DNA of 13,727 bases from Bdellovibrionaceae bacterium UBA2466. Lineage in GTDB: Bacteria > Bdellovibrionota > FAC87 > UBA2466. Positions 1-6,811 of the stretch are shown one piece after another. The position numbers and the translations under genes were made by a program. Every line of letters begins with the position of its first letter. Position 1 is the first letter of the stretch. The notes beneath the pieces were generated by a model. The model saw only the letters and a list, made by a program, of their open reading frames with translations, searched no databases and was not told where the DNA came from. The stretch covers positions 1-13,727 of the forward strand of contig DDPO01000049.1 of NCBI GenBank assembly GCA_002342225.1, read 5' to 3'.

Positions 1-32
1 CAAAGGGATCAGGTATGAAAAATTAAAAAAAT

Positions 33-590
33 CTACCAGAACCATCCGCCGAAATTAGCCCCATAGAGCGGAAGCCCAACATAATAGGACCAAAAAAATC
101 CCGGGGCTGCAATAGGAGGCAAAACAATTCCGGGAGTCATCCAAGGATAAAAAGTTGCAGCCATGTACCGATAAAATAATAGGTAAGGTCCGTAGTTCCA
201 ATAAACCGGAAAATAACTGTTCCAGAATACCGGAAAATTATAGATACCTACCCCCATTCTGACCGCGTAAACCATCCAACCCGCCCAAATATTTTGCCAA
301 ACATAATTAAATTGGGGCTGCATCATGAAGTAGTTATACATCGGAATCCACGGATAAAACTGCGGAGGCATTCCTTGTGGAATCTGGGGATTAAATGCTG
401 GAGGTGGATAACCCACATTGGCAGGTGGCGTATTGGGATTTGACGGGGCGTAGGGCTGCTGAGGGTAATACGGAGCTTGCGTGATCGGGCCTGATGAGTA
501 ACCGGGCCTCTGATTGCCAACTCCAATATCATTTTTTCCGCAGCCTACAAAAAACAAGAAAACAAAAGCTGCTAAGAAAACGCGCAACAT
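33..590 (-). CDS. Aromatic- and proline-rich lipoprotein, function unknown
   Basis: This 185-residue protein begins with a basic residue, a hydrophobic stretch and FVGC, which fits a lipoprotein signal with lipidated Cys17. I chose the ATG at 590 because GGAG lies 6 bases upstream and the signal peptide starts there; the frame stays open to 704, but that part overlaps a structured leader and reads as non-protein. Residues 18-72 are rich in Pro, Gln, Asn and Tyr. Residues 73-185 are extraordinary: about 38 of 113 are Tyr, Trp or Phe, with no Asp, Glu or Lys and only two Arg. It has no recognisable domain. It is probably anchored in an envelope membrane; the aromatic part might bind membrane, glycan or other aromatic proteins, but that is a guess. 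A T-rich run follows the stop without a clear hairpin. Confidence 0.75.
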   Translation of the reverse strand: MLRVFLAAFVFLFFVGCGKNDIGVGNQRPGYSSGPITQAPYYPQQPYAPSNPNTPPANVGYPPPAFNPQIPQGMPPQFYPWIPMYNYFMMQPQFNYVWQNIWAGWMVYAVRMGVGIYNFPVFWNSYFPVYWNYGPYLLFYRYMAATFYPWMTPGIVLPPIAAPGFFWSYYVGLPLYGANFGGWFW

Positions 591-712
591 AAATATCTCC
601 ACCGCATCCCACGTTCCAATCTCAGCTGGGCGAGCTCCTATAAAGGAGACCCACCCGATGGGCGAGATATGCAATCCCGTGCCAACTGGCAGTGTGCAGC
701 ACAAAGTGCTCG
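591..712 (-). promoter_or_regulatory. Structured 5' leader of the lipoprotein gene, possible anti-SD switch
   Basis: As minus-strand RNA this leader forms several hairpins. One is at 698-710 (AGCAC/GTGCT), one at 680-691 (TGCC/GGCA), and one at 663-679 with six pairs including one G-U. The strongest is at 628-656, with 12 pairs, one bulged U, two G-U wobbles and a four-base loop. The wobbles pair only in minus-strand RNA; on the plus strand they would be A-C mismatches, which points to a function in the lipoprotein transcript. ATATCTC (670-664), in the 3' arm of the 663-679 hairpin, is exactly complementary to GAGATAT (599-593), which contains the ribosome binding site. Folding of that hairpin and sequestration of the site would therefore exclude each other. 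I do not recognise a known riboswitch class. Confidence 0.4.
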
Positions 713-728
713 AAATGGAGTCGCGTCA

Positions 729-755
729 TGTTTAGGAAACAGGCGAAAGTGACAA
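729..755 (-). promoter_or_regulatory. Weak candidate promoter for the lipoprotein leader
   Basis: On the minus strand TTGTCA (755-750, five of six to consensus) is followed after 15 bases by TAAACA (734-729). The spacer is short and the -10 poor. Transcription would start near 722, just before the first leader hairpin, which is the main reason to list it. Confidence 0.2.
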
Positions 756-763
756 TTTTGGCG

Positions 764-1294
764 TTAGTTCATGTTCCAGTCATGAATAGCGATCCCCTGA
801 GGGGCTAGGTGAGAGAATTTCTTGGTCAACTGCTCGGTCAATTTTGTTTTAAACCGAGCAAATCCCTTGCTGGCTTCAGCGGCTTGGAAATCTTCGACAT
901 AAAAATCACTTCCAACTTCAAATAGAGTATCCAAAACTTTTGCATGGTTGAGCACTAAATTTTTCTTACAAGCTTCATCCATGCAGTTGAATAAAAGAGT
1001 AAATTGGGCTTGAGCCATATGGGTATCTTTTTTATCCATGAACCCCACAACAATACCCTTAATTTCGTGGGGTTTGTTAGCTTCCTCATGACCAGTTGAA
1101 GCTATCTCTCGATGTTCCTCTTTCGGGGCCAGCACGACAGGCTTCTCTGGTCCTTTGTAAATTTTCCACAGAGAAGAAAGGGTCAACAAAGAACCCGTCA
1201 CAATGACAGTGGCTAATATGAAAACAAGTGCGAGTTTTATCTTAGTCCCACGCGAAGCATAGTTGATGAAACGAAGCAGATTGGAGTCTTGCAT
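764..1294 (-). CDS. Single-pass membrane protein with a FliL-like periplasmic region
   Basis: This 176-residue protein has a short cytoplasmic tail, one membrane segment (about residues 21-42), a charged Glu/Lys/His linker (48-78) and a C-terminal domain (79-176). The plan and length resemble FliL, the flagellar basal-body membrane protein: a strand, a helix near HAKVLDTLF, then a Lys-rich helix (FKTKLTEQLTKKF) and a final strand. The resemblance is by eye and weak, so no symbol is given. The frame extends to 1390, but that would overlap the upstream gene by 86 bases; the ATG at 1294 starts 10 bases after that gene's stop. The only purine-rich site is GGGGG, 16 bases upstream, so translation may be coupled. 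It is probably co-transcribed with the secreted protein upstream. Confidence 0.65.
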   Translation of the reverse strand: MQDSNLLRFINYASRGTKIKLALVFILATVIVTGSLLTLSSLWKIYKGPEKPVVLAPKEEHREIASTGHEEANKPHEIKGIVVGFMDKKDTHMAQAQFTLLFNCMDEACKKNLVLNHAKVLDTLFEVGSDFYVEDFQAAEASKGFARFKTKLTEQLTKKFSHLAPQGIAIHDWNMN

Positions 1295-1304
1295 ATGGAG
1301 GAAA

Positions 1305-1907
1305 TTATATCCCCCTTTTATCCTGCAAGCTATTGAAGTAATCGGAAAAGCGCTGGTTGAGCCACTCTCCGAGGCAAGTTTGCCACACATAGACGAGAGC
1401 TTGATTCAAAGAGTCAGTGGCCATCTGCTCAAACCAAGTCGGTACGAATTTTCCAAAGTCTAAACGACCCACTTTAAGGTAATAAACTTTGACTGAAACT
1501 TTCTCAGCGTTGTCCGGAATGGTAACTTTAGCGCGAACCTCGACTCGATCTGCAGCAATAGAGCCCGATGCAGAGACATTCAAACAACTTGAGAGGTCAC
1601 CTAAATATTCCCCCTCAACTCTTCCCGAAGCATCCACGATGGAAGCGTAGATATCCATTTCATTCTCAGCTGAGAGATCCATTTTAACAGTTTCAAAAAG
1701 GCCTTTAACTTTCGCACGTCCTGTATAAAAACCCCTAGGACAAACCCTGGGGGTAAAGTTTTTCCCACCAAACCAATTTCCCTCTAAGGATTTGTGCTCT
1801 TTTAGAAAGTCTCCCGACATAATGGAGGGATTAGTAGAGTCAGCTATAAGACTGTTTCCCGCAAAAAACACAACCGCAACAAGACACAACAACTTAACTC
1901 GATTCAT
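1305..1907 (-). CDS. Secreted (periplasmic or outer-membrane) protein, function unknown
   Basis: This 200-residue protein has a clear signal peptide (basic start, hydrophobic 6-17, likely cleavage after SLIA at residue 22). The mature part looks beta-rich in its first two thirds, with alternating patterns such as VEVRAKVTIPDNAEKVSVKVYYLKVG. It ends in a helical segment around SLNQALVYVWQTCLGEWLNQRFSDYF. It contains three cysteines after the signal, two of which (PRVCPRG and LSSCLNV) may pair. AAGGAG lies about six bases before the ATG. It is first in a two-gene transcript with the FliL-like protein, so the two may act together in the periplasm. I do not recognise a family. Confidence 0.75.
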   Translation of the reverse strand: MNRVKLLCLVAVVFFAGNSLIADSTNPSIMSGDFLKEHKSLEGNWFGGKNFTPRVCPRGFYTGRAKVKGLFETVKMDLSAENEMDIYASIVDASGRVEGEYLGDLSSCLNVSASGSIAADRVEVRAKVTIPDNAEKVSVKVYYLKVGRLDFGKFVPTWFEQMATDSLNQALVYVWQTCLGEWLNQRFSDYFNSLQDKRGI

Positions 1908-1938
1908 CAGGGCTCCTTAACGCTTGAGAATGCTATAA

Positions 1939-1966
1939 ATTAGCTAAAATGACTACAGCGTGTCAA
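1939..1966 (-). promoter_or_regulatory. Candidate sigma-70 promoter of the 1907 operon
   Basis: On the minus strand a perfect TTGACA (1966-1961) is followed after 16 bases by GCTAAT (1944-1939, four of six). Transcription would start near 1932, giving a leader of about 25 bases that contains the AAGGAG site. It lies in the only intergenic space upstream of this gene pair. Confidence 0.5.
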
Positions 1967-2019
1967 TCCTCAGTTTGTTTTTTTTGATGACTCATAACGT
2001 TAATAGTTTCAGATAGTTA

Positions 2020-2048
2020 GCCGCACCTCGCCAAGAGGTGCGGCTTTT
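2020..2048 (+). terminator. Perfect 10-bp GC-rich hairpin, terminator-like
   Basis: A 10-bp perfect stem (GCCGCACCTC / GAGGTGCGGC) encloses a five-base loop. Read on the plus strand it ends in TTTT (2045-2048); read on the minus strand it is followed by TAACTATCTG, a poor U-tract. It lies 8 bases past the stop of the minus-strand HTH gene, so its likely job is to end or stabilise that transcript, although the short T-run faces the other way. No plus-strand gene precedes it. Confidence 0.45.
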
Positions 2049-2052
2049 AACT

Positions 2053-2271
2053 CTATGGACTGAACTCTCCGATCCGAGCGGGTTCAGTCGTAAGAACCTG
2101 GGCTAACTTTTGAAGATGAGACTCCTTCACTTTCTGAATTGAGCCCTTGAGCCACCTTCGTAGAGTAGTTTTATGAACACCTGCAACTTCAGCTACCCAA
2201 TATTTTTTAAGGTCCTGAGCTGCAATCAGACGTTGAATCTCTTCCACTTTGAGTTTGTAACAAGGTTTCAT
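2053..2271 (-). CDS. Small Cro/CI-like helix-turn-helix DNA-binding protein
   Basis: The 72 residues make up little more than a five-helix HTH domain. Residues 20-45 (LKKYWVAEVAGVHKTTLRRWL) match a helix-turn-helix in which GVHKTTLRRW would be the recognition helix. The tail, LQKLAQVLTTEPARI, is like the last helices of XRE-type regulators that choose among states by the LA..L pattern. There is no effector or dimerisation domain, so it may dimerise through the HTH itself or act as an accessory regulator. The start is firm: AAAGGAG stands 5 bases before the ATG. A strong hairpin follows the stop. Its targets cannot be read from the sequence. Confidence 0.75.
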   Translation of the reverse strand: MKPCYKLKVEEIQRLIAAQDLKKYWVAEVAGVHKTTLRRWLKGSIQKVKESHLQKLAQVLTTEPARIGEFSP

Positions 2272-2395
2272 TTTAACTCCTTTTTAGTTTTCAAAAGGAA
2301 TCAACTTGCAAGAAAAGACCAATGTTGTTTCAGACTAACTTAGAAATAGGGGGGTCCAGGAAAAGATCCTGTAATCCAGAAAAAATGCTCTCATC

Positions 2396-2905
2396 TTAAA
2401 AAGTGTTTTCGGTAGCAACATCACCATTGAGTTTCGAATTAGCCCAAATTTCCCCAGTGGATTCTAAATAGCACCATCCCTGATTGAGTTCAGTTGGATG
2501 AACTGTCCCTTTGGGTCCTTCACACTTGAAAATCTTATTGAAATAGGAGCTTGGAAGCTTAGGCTCAGTCCAAGGATTCTTTGGAATCTCGCCAGTTGTA
2601 TCAACTATTTTGCTGCCTTTTAGGACGGGGTGGACATCTAAAAAGGAATTCGCTTGCATCTCTTCGAAAGTAGGAAACTTAGGAGTAGATTGGGAGGGAT
2701 CCTCTTTCAACTGAATCGAAGCCGATGCAATCACAATCGCGGATCTTAAAGTGCCCAATGCGGCTTGAGTCGTAGCGTTTTTTGCATCTCTTCTAAAATC
2801 GATGAAATTAGGAATGGCAATAGCAGCCAAAATAACAAGCAAACCCACCACCATTACGAGCTCAACAAAAGTAAATCCATACCGATTTAAGGGGCTTCTC
2901 AGCAT
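2396..2905 (-). CDS. Type IV prepilin-like protein (pilin or type II pseudopilin)
   Basis: This 169-residue protein has a ten-residue leader ending in Gly10, then the prepilin peptidase site G|FTFVE with the conserved Glu at mature position 5 (Glu15). A hydrophobic alpha-helix (11-31) ends in the typical AIPNF. The globular part carries Cys128 and Cys145, which could form the C-terminal disulfide of pilins, and GWCYLESTGEIWAN, like the C-terminal motif of PilA/GspG/GspH-type proteins. It would be processed by PilD, which is not in the window, and assembled into a pilus or pseudopilus. It stands alone, with no assembly genes beside it, so major versus minor pilin cannot be decided. The ribosome site (AAAGAA) is weak. 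The gene is divergent from miaE. Confidence 0.85.
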   Translation of the reverse strand: MLRSPLNRYGFTFVELVMVVGLLVILAAIAIPNFIDFRRDAKNATTQAALGTLRSAIVIASASIQLKEDPSQSTPKFPTFEEMQANSFLDVHPVLKGSKIVDTTGEIPKNPWTEPKLPSSYFNKIFKCEGPKGTVHPTELNQGWCYLESTGEIWANSKLNGDVATENTF

Positions 2906-2958
2906 TTCTTTAATGTTAAAACAGTCATCAAGGTTTGCTCAAGAACAAAAAGCCGAAG

Positions 2959-2987
2959 TTGACTTTGGGGAGCTGACTGAATAGCAC
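2959..2987 (+). promoter_or_regulatory. Weak candidate promoter of miaE
   Basis: TTGACT (2959-2964) is followed after 17 bases by TAGCAC (2982-2987, three of six). A start point about 7 bases on would fall at or next to the ATG at 2994, which would make the message leaderless. The poor -10 keeps confidence low. Confidence 0.25.
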
Positions 2988-2993
2988 CGTTGC

Positions 2994-3584
2994 ATGTCCG
3001 TTCAATCTTCAACTTTTAAATTAAAAATACAGACCCCCTCCGATTGGGTAGAAACTGCCCTAAGCGATTTTAATGCCTTTTTGGTAGACCACGCTTCATG
3101 CGAGAGAAAGGCCTCGGCCGTTGGAATGTCATTCGTGGTTCGCTACCCCGATCGTCCCGAAATCATCGAACCCATGATCAACTTTGCTCGCGAGGAGCTT
3201 GAACATTTTCATCAAGTTTATAGGTTGATAGCTCAGCGGAACCTCATTCTTCCGCCTGATGAAGAAGATGCATACGTGGGAAAAATGATGAAACAGGTTC
3301 GATTCGGACGCGATGAAAGGTTTCTCGACCGACTTCTTGTCTCATCTGTTATTGAAGCCAGAGGCTGTGAGCGACTTTATATTGTGGCGGAGAGTCTTCC
3401 TGAAGGAGATCTTAAAGCCTTTTATCGTAGACTGGCTCGTGCGGAGGGAACACATCAGGATCTCTTTCTAAAACTCTCGTACCTTTACTTTCCAGAAGGA
3501 ACTGTTCAAAAACGACTCGACGAATGGCTGGAGATTGAAGCCAACGCTATCACATCGGTCCCCTATCGTTCGGCGCTTCACTAG
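2994..3584 (+). CDS. miaE: tRNA 2-methylthio-N6-isopentenyladenosine hydroxylase
   Basis: MiaE is a ferritin-like diiron monooxygenase that uses O2 to hydroxylate the isopentenyl group of ms2i6A at tRNA position 37, giving ms2io6A. The 196 residues carry the expected ligand pattern: Glu37 in CERKA, Glu70-x-x-His73 in EELEHFH, Glu121 in VIEARGCER, and Glu151-x-x-His154 in AEGTH. The N-terminal TPSDWVETAL and DHASCERKA also match the family. An in-frame stop (2982-2984) lies 12 bases before the ATG and no other early start exists, so 2994 is firm. There is no Shine-Dalgarno close by; GGGGAG ends about 21 bases upstream. The glycosyltransferase gene starts 8 bases after the stop and is probably co-transcribed. 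MiaA and MiaB, which make its substrate, are not in the window. Confidence 0.93.
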   Translation: MSVQSSTFKLKIQTPSDWVETALSDFNAFLVDHASCERKASAVGMSFVVRYPDRPEIIEPMINFAREELEHFHQVYRLIAQRNLILPPDEEDAYVGKMMKQVRFGRDERFLDRLLVSSVIEARGCERLYIVAESLPEGDLKAFYRRLARAEGTHQDLFLKLSYLYFPEGTVQKRLDEWLEIEANAITSVPYRSALH

Positions 3585-3592
3585 GAAGTCAC

Positions 3593-4858
3593 TTGAACTC
3601 CATTATCAAATATTTAGATACGTATGCTGAACCCGAGATACCCAAAGGGCTTTTTCGATCCACTTTTTTTCCGATAAAAGAAAAACAATACCAATTTTGT
3701 GTCGTAGTTCCACTTTACGGAGAAGCTTCATTGTGGCTTGAACATGGGCTCAAATCACTTCTCGATGCCTCAGCCCACCAGCACCACCAGACTCTGATCA
3801 TCGCTGTCATCAACCGCCACGAATTATCGGAGCCTTGGATTCAAGAGGAAAATGATTCCATCCTAAAATATTTGGAACGCTTTCCCAAAAGAAAAATTGC
3901 CGATTTCAATCAAATGAATCTCTTTCAAATCTCTCCCTCTGCCGATTTACTAGCACTGGACCACAATACCGAACCTTATCTTTTTCATTCCAAAGAAGGA
4001 GTTGGTAAGGCTAGAAAAGTTGGTTGTGATCTCGCTCTTGCACTTGCAACAACACCTCATCTTCGTTGCAAGTACATTCACACCACCGATGGAGATGCTG
4101 TTGTTGATAAAGATTACTTTGAGATCGAAACAACCACTCAAGCTGATATTCTTCTCCATCCTTATGTTCATGTGGGGAATTATGAACAAATGAAAGCTCT
4201 CAAGATCTATGAAAATTCGCTCAGGTATTATGTAACAGGGCTCAAATATGCCAAATCCCCTTATGCACATGAGTCTCTAGGTAGCACCATCGCAACAACA
4301 CCCGACTGTTACGCGAAAGTCCGAGGATTTCCGAAACGAAATGCAGCTGAAGATTTCTATTTCCTCAACAAAGCAGTCAAAGTGGGAAAACTACATCAAT
4401 CTGAAAAAGGGCTCGTGAAACTCATTGGTCGGAAAAGCCATCGAGTGCCATTTGGCACTGGAGTTGGAACTGAAAAGGTGTGGCAAACCCTTTCAAAAAA
4501 TGAAATCCCCAAATTTTACGATCCAAAATCATTTGAAGTTCTAAAAAATTTAATTTTTGAGATTGAACAATGGAGTCAAACTCCTCGGACTCAGCCTGAC
4601 AAGATAAAAATCACCCAATCTATCGGAAAAGGAACCATTCAAACCGACATTTCCAAGCTAAAAACCTTGCTGGAAACTTTAGGATTTTTCTCAATATTAG
4701 AAACGGCCAAACTGCAGCGCAAGAACTCCGAAGCAATTTTAAAACATTGTCATGAAAGTTGGGATGGCTTTAAAACACTTAAATTCATTCACGGCTTGAG
4801 GGACAACTATTTTCCTGAAATTGAAATGGGTCAGGCGCTCATAGGCTATGAGGCTTGA
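3593..4858 (+). CDS. Family 2-like (GT-A) glycosyltransferase, substrate unknown
   Basis: The 421-residue protein has no membrane segment and should be cytosolic. It shows the GT-A landmarks in order: a first strand and loop, VVVPLYGE (37-44); GVGKARKVGCDLAL (136-149), like the nucleotide-sugar loop of GT2 enzymes; the metal-binding Asp166-Gly-Asp168 in TTDGDAVVD; and the acceptor-side AEDFYFLNK, with Glu253-Asp254 as candidate catalytic base. Residues 300-421 form a helical C-terminal region I do not recognise. The start is TTG at 3593, supported by AGGAAG four bases upstream and by no competing ATG. The donor and acceptor cannot be read from sequence. Its 3' end overlaps the converging histidine kinase gene by 13 bases, with no terminator between them. 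Confidence 0.85.
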   Translation: MNSIIKYLDTYAEPEIPKGLFRSTFFPIKEKQYQFCVVVPLYGEASLWLEHGLKSLLDASAHQHHQTLIIAVINRHELSEPWIQEENDSILKYLERFPKRKIADFNQMNLFQISPSADLLALDHNTEPYLFHSKEGVGKARKVGCDLALALATTPHLRCKYIHTTDGDAVVDKDYFEIETTTQADILLHPYVHVGNYEQMKALKIYENSLRYYVTGLKYAKSPYAHESLGSTIATTPDCYAKVRGFPKRNAAEDFYFLNKAVKVGKLHQSEKGLVKLIGRKSHRVPFGTGVGTEKVWQTLSKNEIPKFYDPKSFEVLKNLIFEIEQWSQTPRTQPDKIKITQSIGKGTIQTDISKLKTLLETLGFFSILETAKLQRKNSEAILKHCHESWDGFKTLKFIHGLRDNYFPEIEMGQALIGYEA

Positions 4859-6804
4859 GCGACTCTTTGAGAAATGGGAAGAGTAATCGAAAATGTGGTT
4901 CCTTTACCCAACTCACTATTTACCGAAATATTTCCATGGTGTTTTTGAATCAAACCGTAAGCGATACTCAATCCTAAACCAGTCCCCTCACCCACCTTTT
5001 TTGTGGTAAAAAATGGATCGAAAATCTTTGAAAGATTTTCTTTAGAAATGCCTTCGCCGCTGTCTTGGATTTCAATAACAACATTCTCCCCATCTTGGCG
5101 AGTTCGTACACAAATCTCACCCTTTCCCTTTATCGCATGGGCAGCATTTGTTAATAAATTCACAAAGACCTGGTTAAGCTGTTGGAGATTACATTCTAAT
5201 TCAGGAAGGGAACCCAGCTCTTTATTGACCTTAATTCGGTTCTTAAACTCAGGCTCAAGCAACTTCAAAGTACTTAAAATGCCATCGTGTAAATTCTCTT
5301 TCCGGAAGCCTCCAGTGTCCATTCGAGAAAATGTTTTTAACCCAGACACTATATCTCTAGTCCTTCGAGCCCCATCGATACAACTTTTTGTCAGATCTCC
5401 AATGTCTTTCAGAATAAATTGTATATCCAACTCAGCTTCAATTTTTTCCCATTGTTTTCGCTCGGGCTCACTTAATCCATCTCTGATTTTATGATATTCC
5501 TCAACGAGCGTCCGAATCTTAACGATGTAGGAGTCTAGGGATTGCATGTTGCTATGAATGGAACCAATAGGATTATTTAATTCATGAGCGACACCTGCAA
5601 CAATCTGTCCGAGTGAAATCATTTTGGCGGAATGAACTAACTGCGATTGGGTATTTTTGATCTCCTGATTTGCTTTTTTTAGTTCATCCACTTTTTGCTC
5701 GAGGGCTCTTTTCGCGGACACCACATTTCGCCCCATATCATTAAAAGCTTGGATGAGATATTGGATTTCGTAGGGGGATTCTAAAGTCGGGATTTCTTCG
5801 ACTCTTCCACTTTTGATACGCTTCATGGCTAAGACCAGTTTCTCCACGGGCTCCACGATACGATTGGAAAAAACAAAAATCCAAATTGCAAAGGCAAGGA
5901 TAATGAAGAGTGTGACGTAAATAAGATTCGCTTTGAGTCTCTGGGTGATAAAGTCAAGACCGCTCATTGAGAGCAGAACACTGACATATCCCCATCTCTT
6001 ATTTTTACCCAAAGTTCCAGGCATATCATAAAGGAAAACGGCATATCTATTTTCGCCGATTTTTAGAAAAGTAGGTGCTTTTGAGCCACTCCATCCCCCC
6101 TCATCGGGAACTCTGAAGATCTTCTTGCTTATGTCAGCGAGATCCTCTTTTGAGAGCGCAAAACTGCCAACAACCGAAACAAAATCTCGGCTCAGAAAAA
6201 GAATGTCACTCTCTCTGCGATTTTTATAGTCATTGAAATCTTTCGGACCGAAAACACTCTCCGTTTCAAGAATTCCGTAAACACGATCTCGATCCTTTAC
6301 CAAAGAGCGCACGACAGTTACCAAGGATTGGTCTTCTGAGTAAACGTAACGGTCGACTGTCTCATTCAGTGCTCGAACTCTTCTTAATCCCTCTTTCGAA
6401 ATGTAAGGAATTTGCAAGTCTTGGATTTCTCTCGTTCGCTTTGTCCAAAACTTACCATCTTGGTGAAAAAGTCGTATTCGTGCTCCAGCTCGGAACGAAT
6501 TTAGTAGCCGATTTGCGCTGGCTAAGTCATTGTCGGAGAAAGCTCTAATTAAACTTTCAGACCTTCCGTAGAGGCGATTGAGATCGAGCAGCTCTTTATC
6601 CTTTTTATCAATTTCTTGAATAATGGCGTCTCGCTCGGAGTTCGCCCTTCGAGAAAGAGTTTCTCGATTGTTCTCCTCTAAAGCATTCATGGCATAGAAG
6701 GAAATGACAACCGCCGGCAGCAGCGCAACTGGTATGAAATAGATCGCCAACTGTGTTTTCAGCGACCTTGCACCAGGCCTAAGTGTTGGAAAGAATGATT
6801 TCAC
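4846..6804 (-). CDS. Membrane sensor histidine kinase, last gene of the MCE operon
   Basis: The 652 residues run as follows: membrane segment (about 18-40); periplasmic sensor region (41-292), possibly Cache-like; second membrane segment (about 293-313); HAMP (314-367); coiled coil (365-395); HisKA dimerisation helices with phospho-acceptor His407 in GVAHELNNP; and a HATPase_c domain. The ATPase part has the N-box (Asn549, Asn553), G1 box DSGEGIS (581-587), F-box FDPFFTTKK (595-603) and G2 GEGTGLGLS (605-613). All catalytic residues appear intact. There is no receiver domain and no response regulator gene beside it, so its partner lies elsewhere. The start is GTG, with AGGA about six bases upstream, 7 bases after the barrel protein's stop. 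The operon position suggests it senses envelope or lipid state, but this is inference. Confidence 0.9.
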   Translation of the reverse strand: MKSFFPTLRPGARSLKTQLAIYFIPVALLPAVVISFYAMNALEENNRETLSRRANSERDAIIQEIDKKDKELLDLNRLYGRSESLIRAFSDNDLASANRLLNSFRAGARIRLFHQDGKFWTKRTREIQDLQIPYISKEGLRRVRALNETVDRYVYSEDQSLVTVVRSLVKDRDRVYGILETESVFGPKDFNDYKNRRESDILFLSRDFVSVVGSFALSKEDLADISKKIFRVPDEGGWSGSKAPTFLKIGENRYAVFLYDMPGTLGKNKRWGYVSVLLSMSGLDFITQRLKANLIYVTLFIILAFAIWIFVFSNRIVEPVEKLVLAMKRIKSGRVEEIPTLESPYEIQYLIQAFNDMGRNVVSAKRALEQKVDELKKANQEIKNTQSQLVHSAKMISLGQIVAGVAHELNNPIGSIHSNMQSLDSYIVKIRTLVEEYHKIRDGLSEPERKQWEKIEAELDIQFILKDIGDLTKSCIDGARRTRDIVSGLKTFSRMDTGGFRKENLHDGILSTLKLLEPEFKNRIKVNKELGSLPELECNLQQLNQVFVNLLTNAAHAIKGKGEICVRTRQDGENVVIEIQDSGEGISKENLSKIFDPFFTTKKVGEGTGLGLSIAYGLIQKHHGNISVNSELGKGTTFSITLPISQRVAQAS

Positions 6805-6811
6805 TTTTTTC

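Noticed and set aside
591..704. Extension of the lipoprotein frame to ATG 704
   Set aside because: It would put 38 residues before the lipoprotein signal and has no ribosome site; the region instead forms RNA hairpins, and GGAG sits just before the ATG at 590.
514..735. Plus-strand open frame of 73 codons
   Set aside because: It runs antisense over the lipoprotein signal and its leader hairpins, with low-complexity translation and no ribosome site.
1295..1390. Longer start (ATG 1390) for the FliL-like protein
   Set aside because: It would overlap the upstream secreted-protein gene by 86 bases and add a tail without a signal; ATG 1294 follows that stop by 10 bases.
2349..2386. Inverted repeat CAGGA/TCCTG after the prepilin gene as a terminator
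   Set aside because: The stem is only five pairs and in the minus-strand direction it is followed by GACCCCCC and not by a U-run.
3950..4270. Minus-strand open frame inside the glycosyltransferase gene
   Set aside because: It covers the region encoding the DGD motif on the other strand and shows Cys-rich, family-less translation, as shadow frames do.
5003..5494. Plus-strand open frame of 163 codons inside the histidine kinase gene
   Set aside because: It is antisense to the well-conserved HisKA/HATPase domains and its translation resembles no family.
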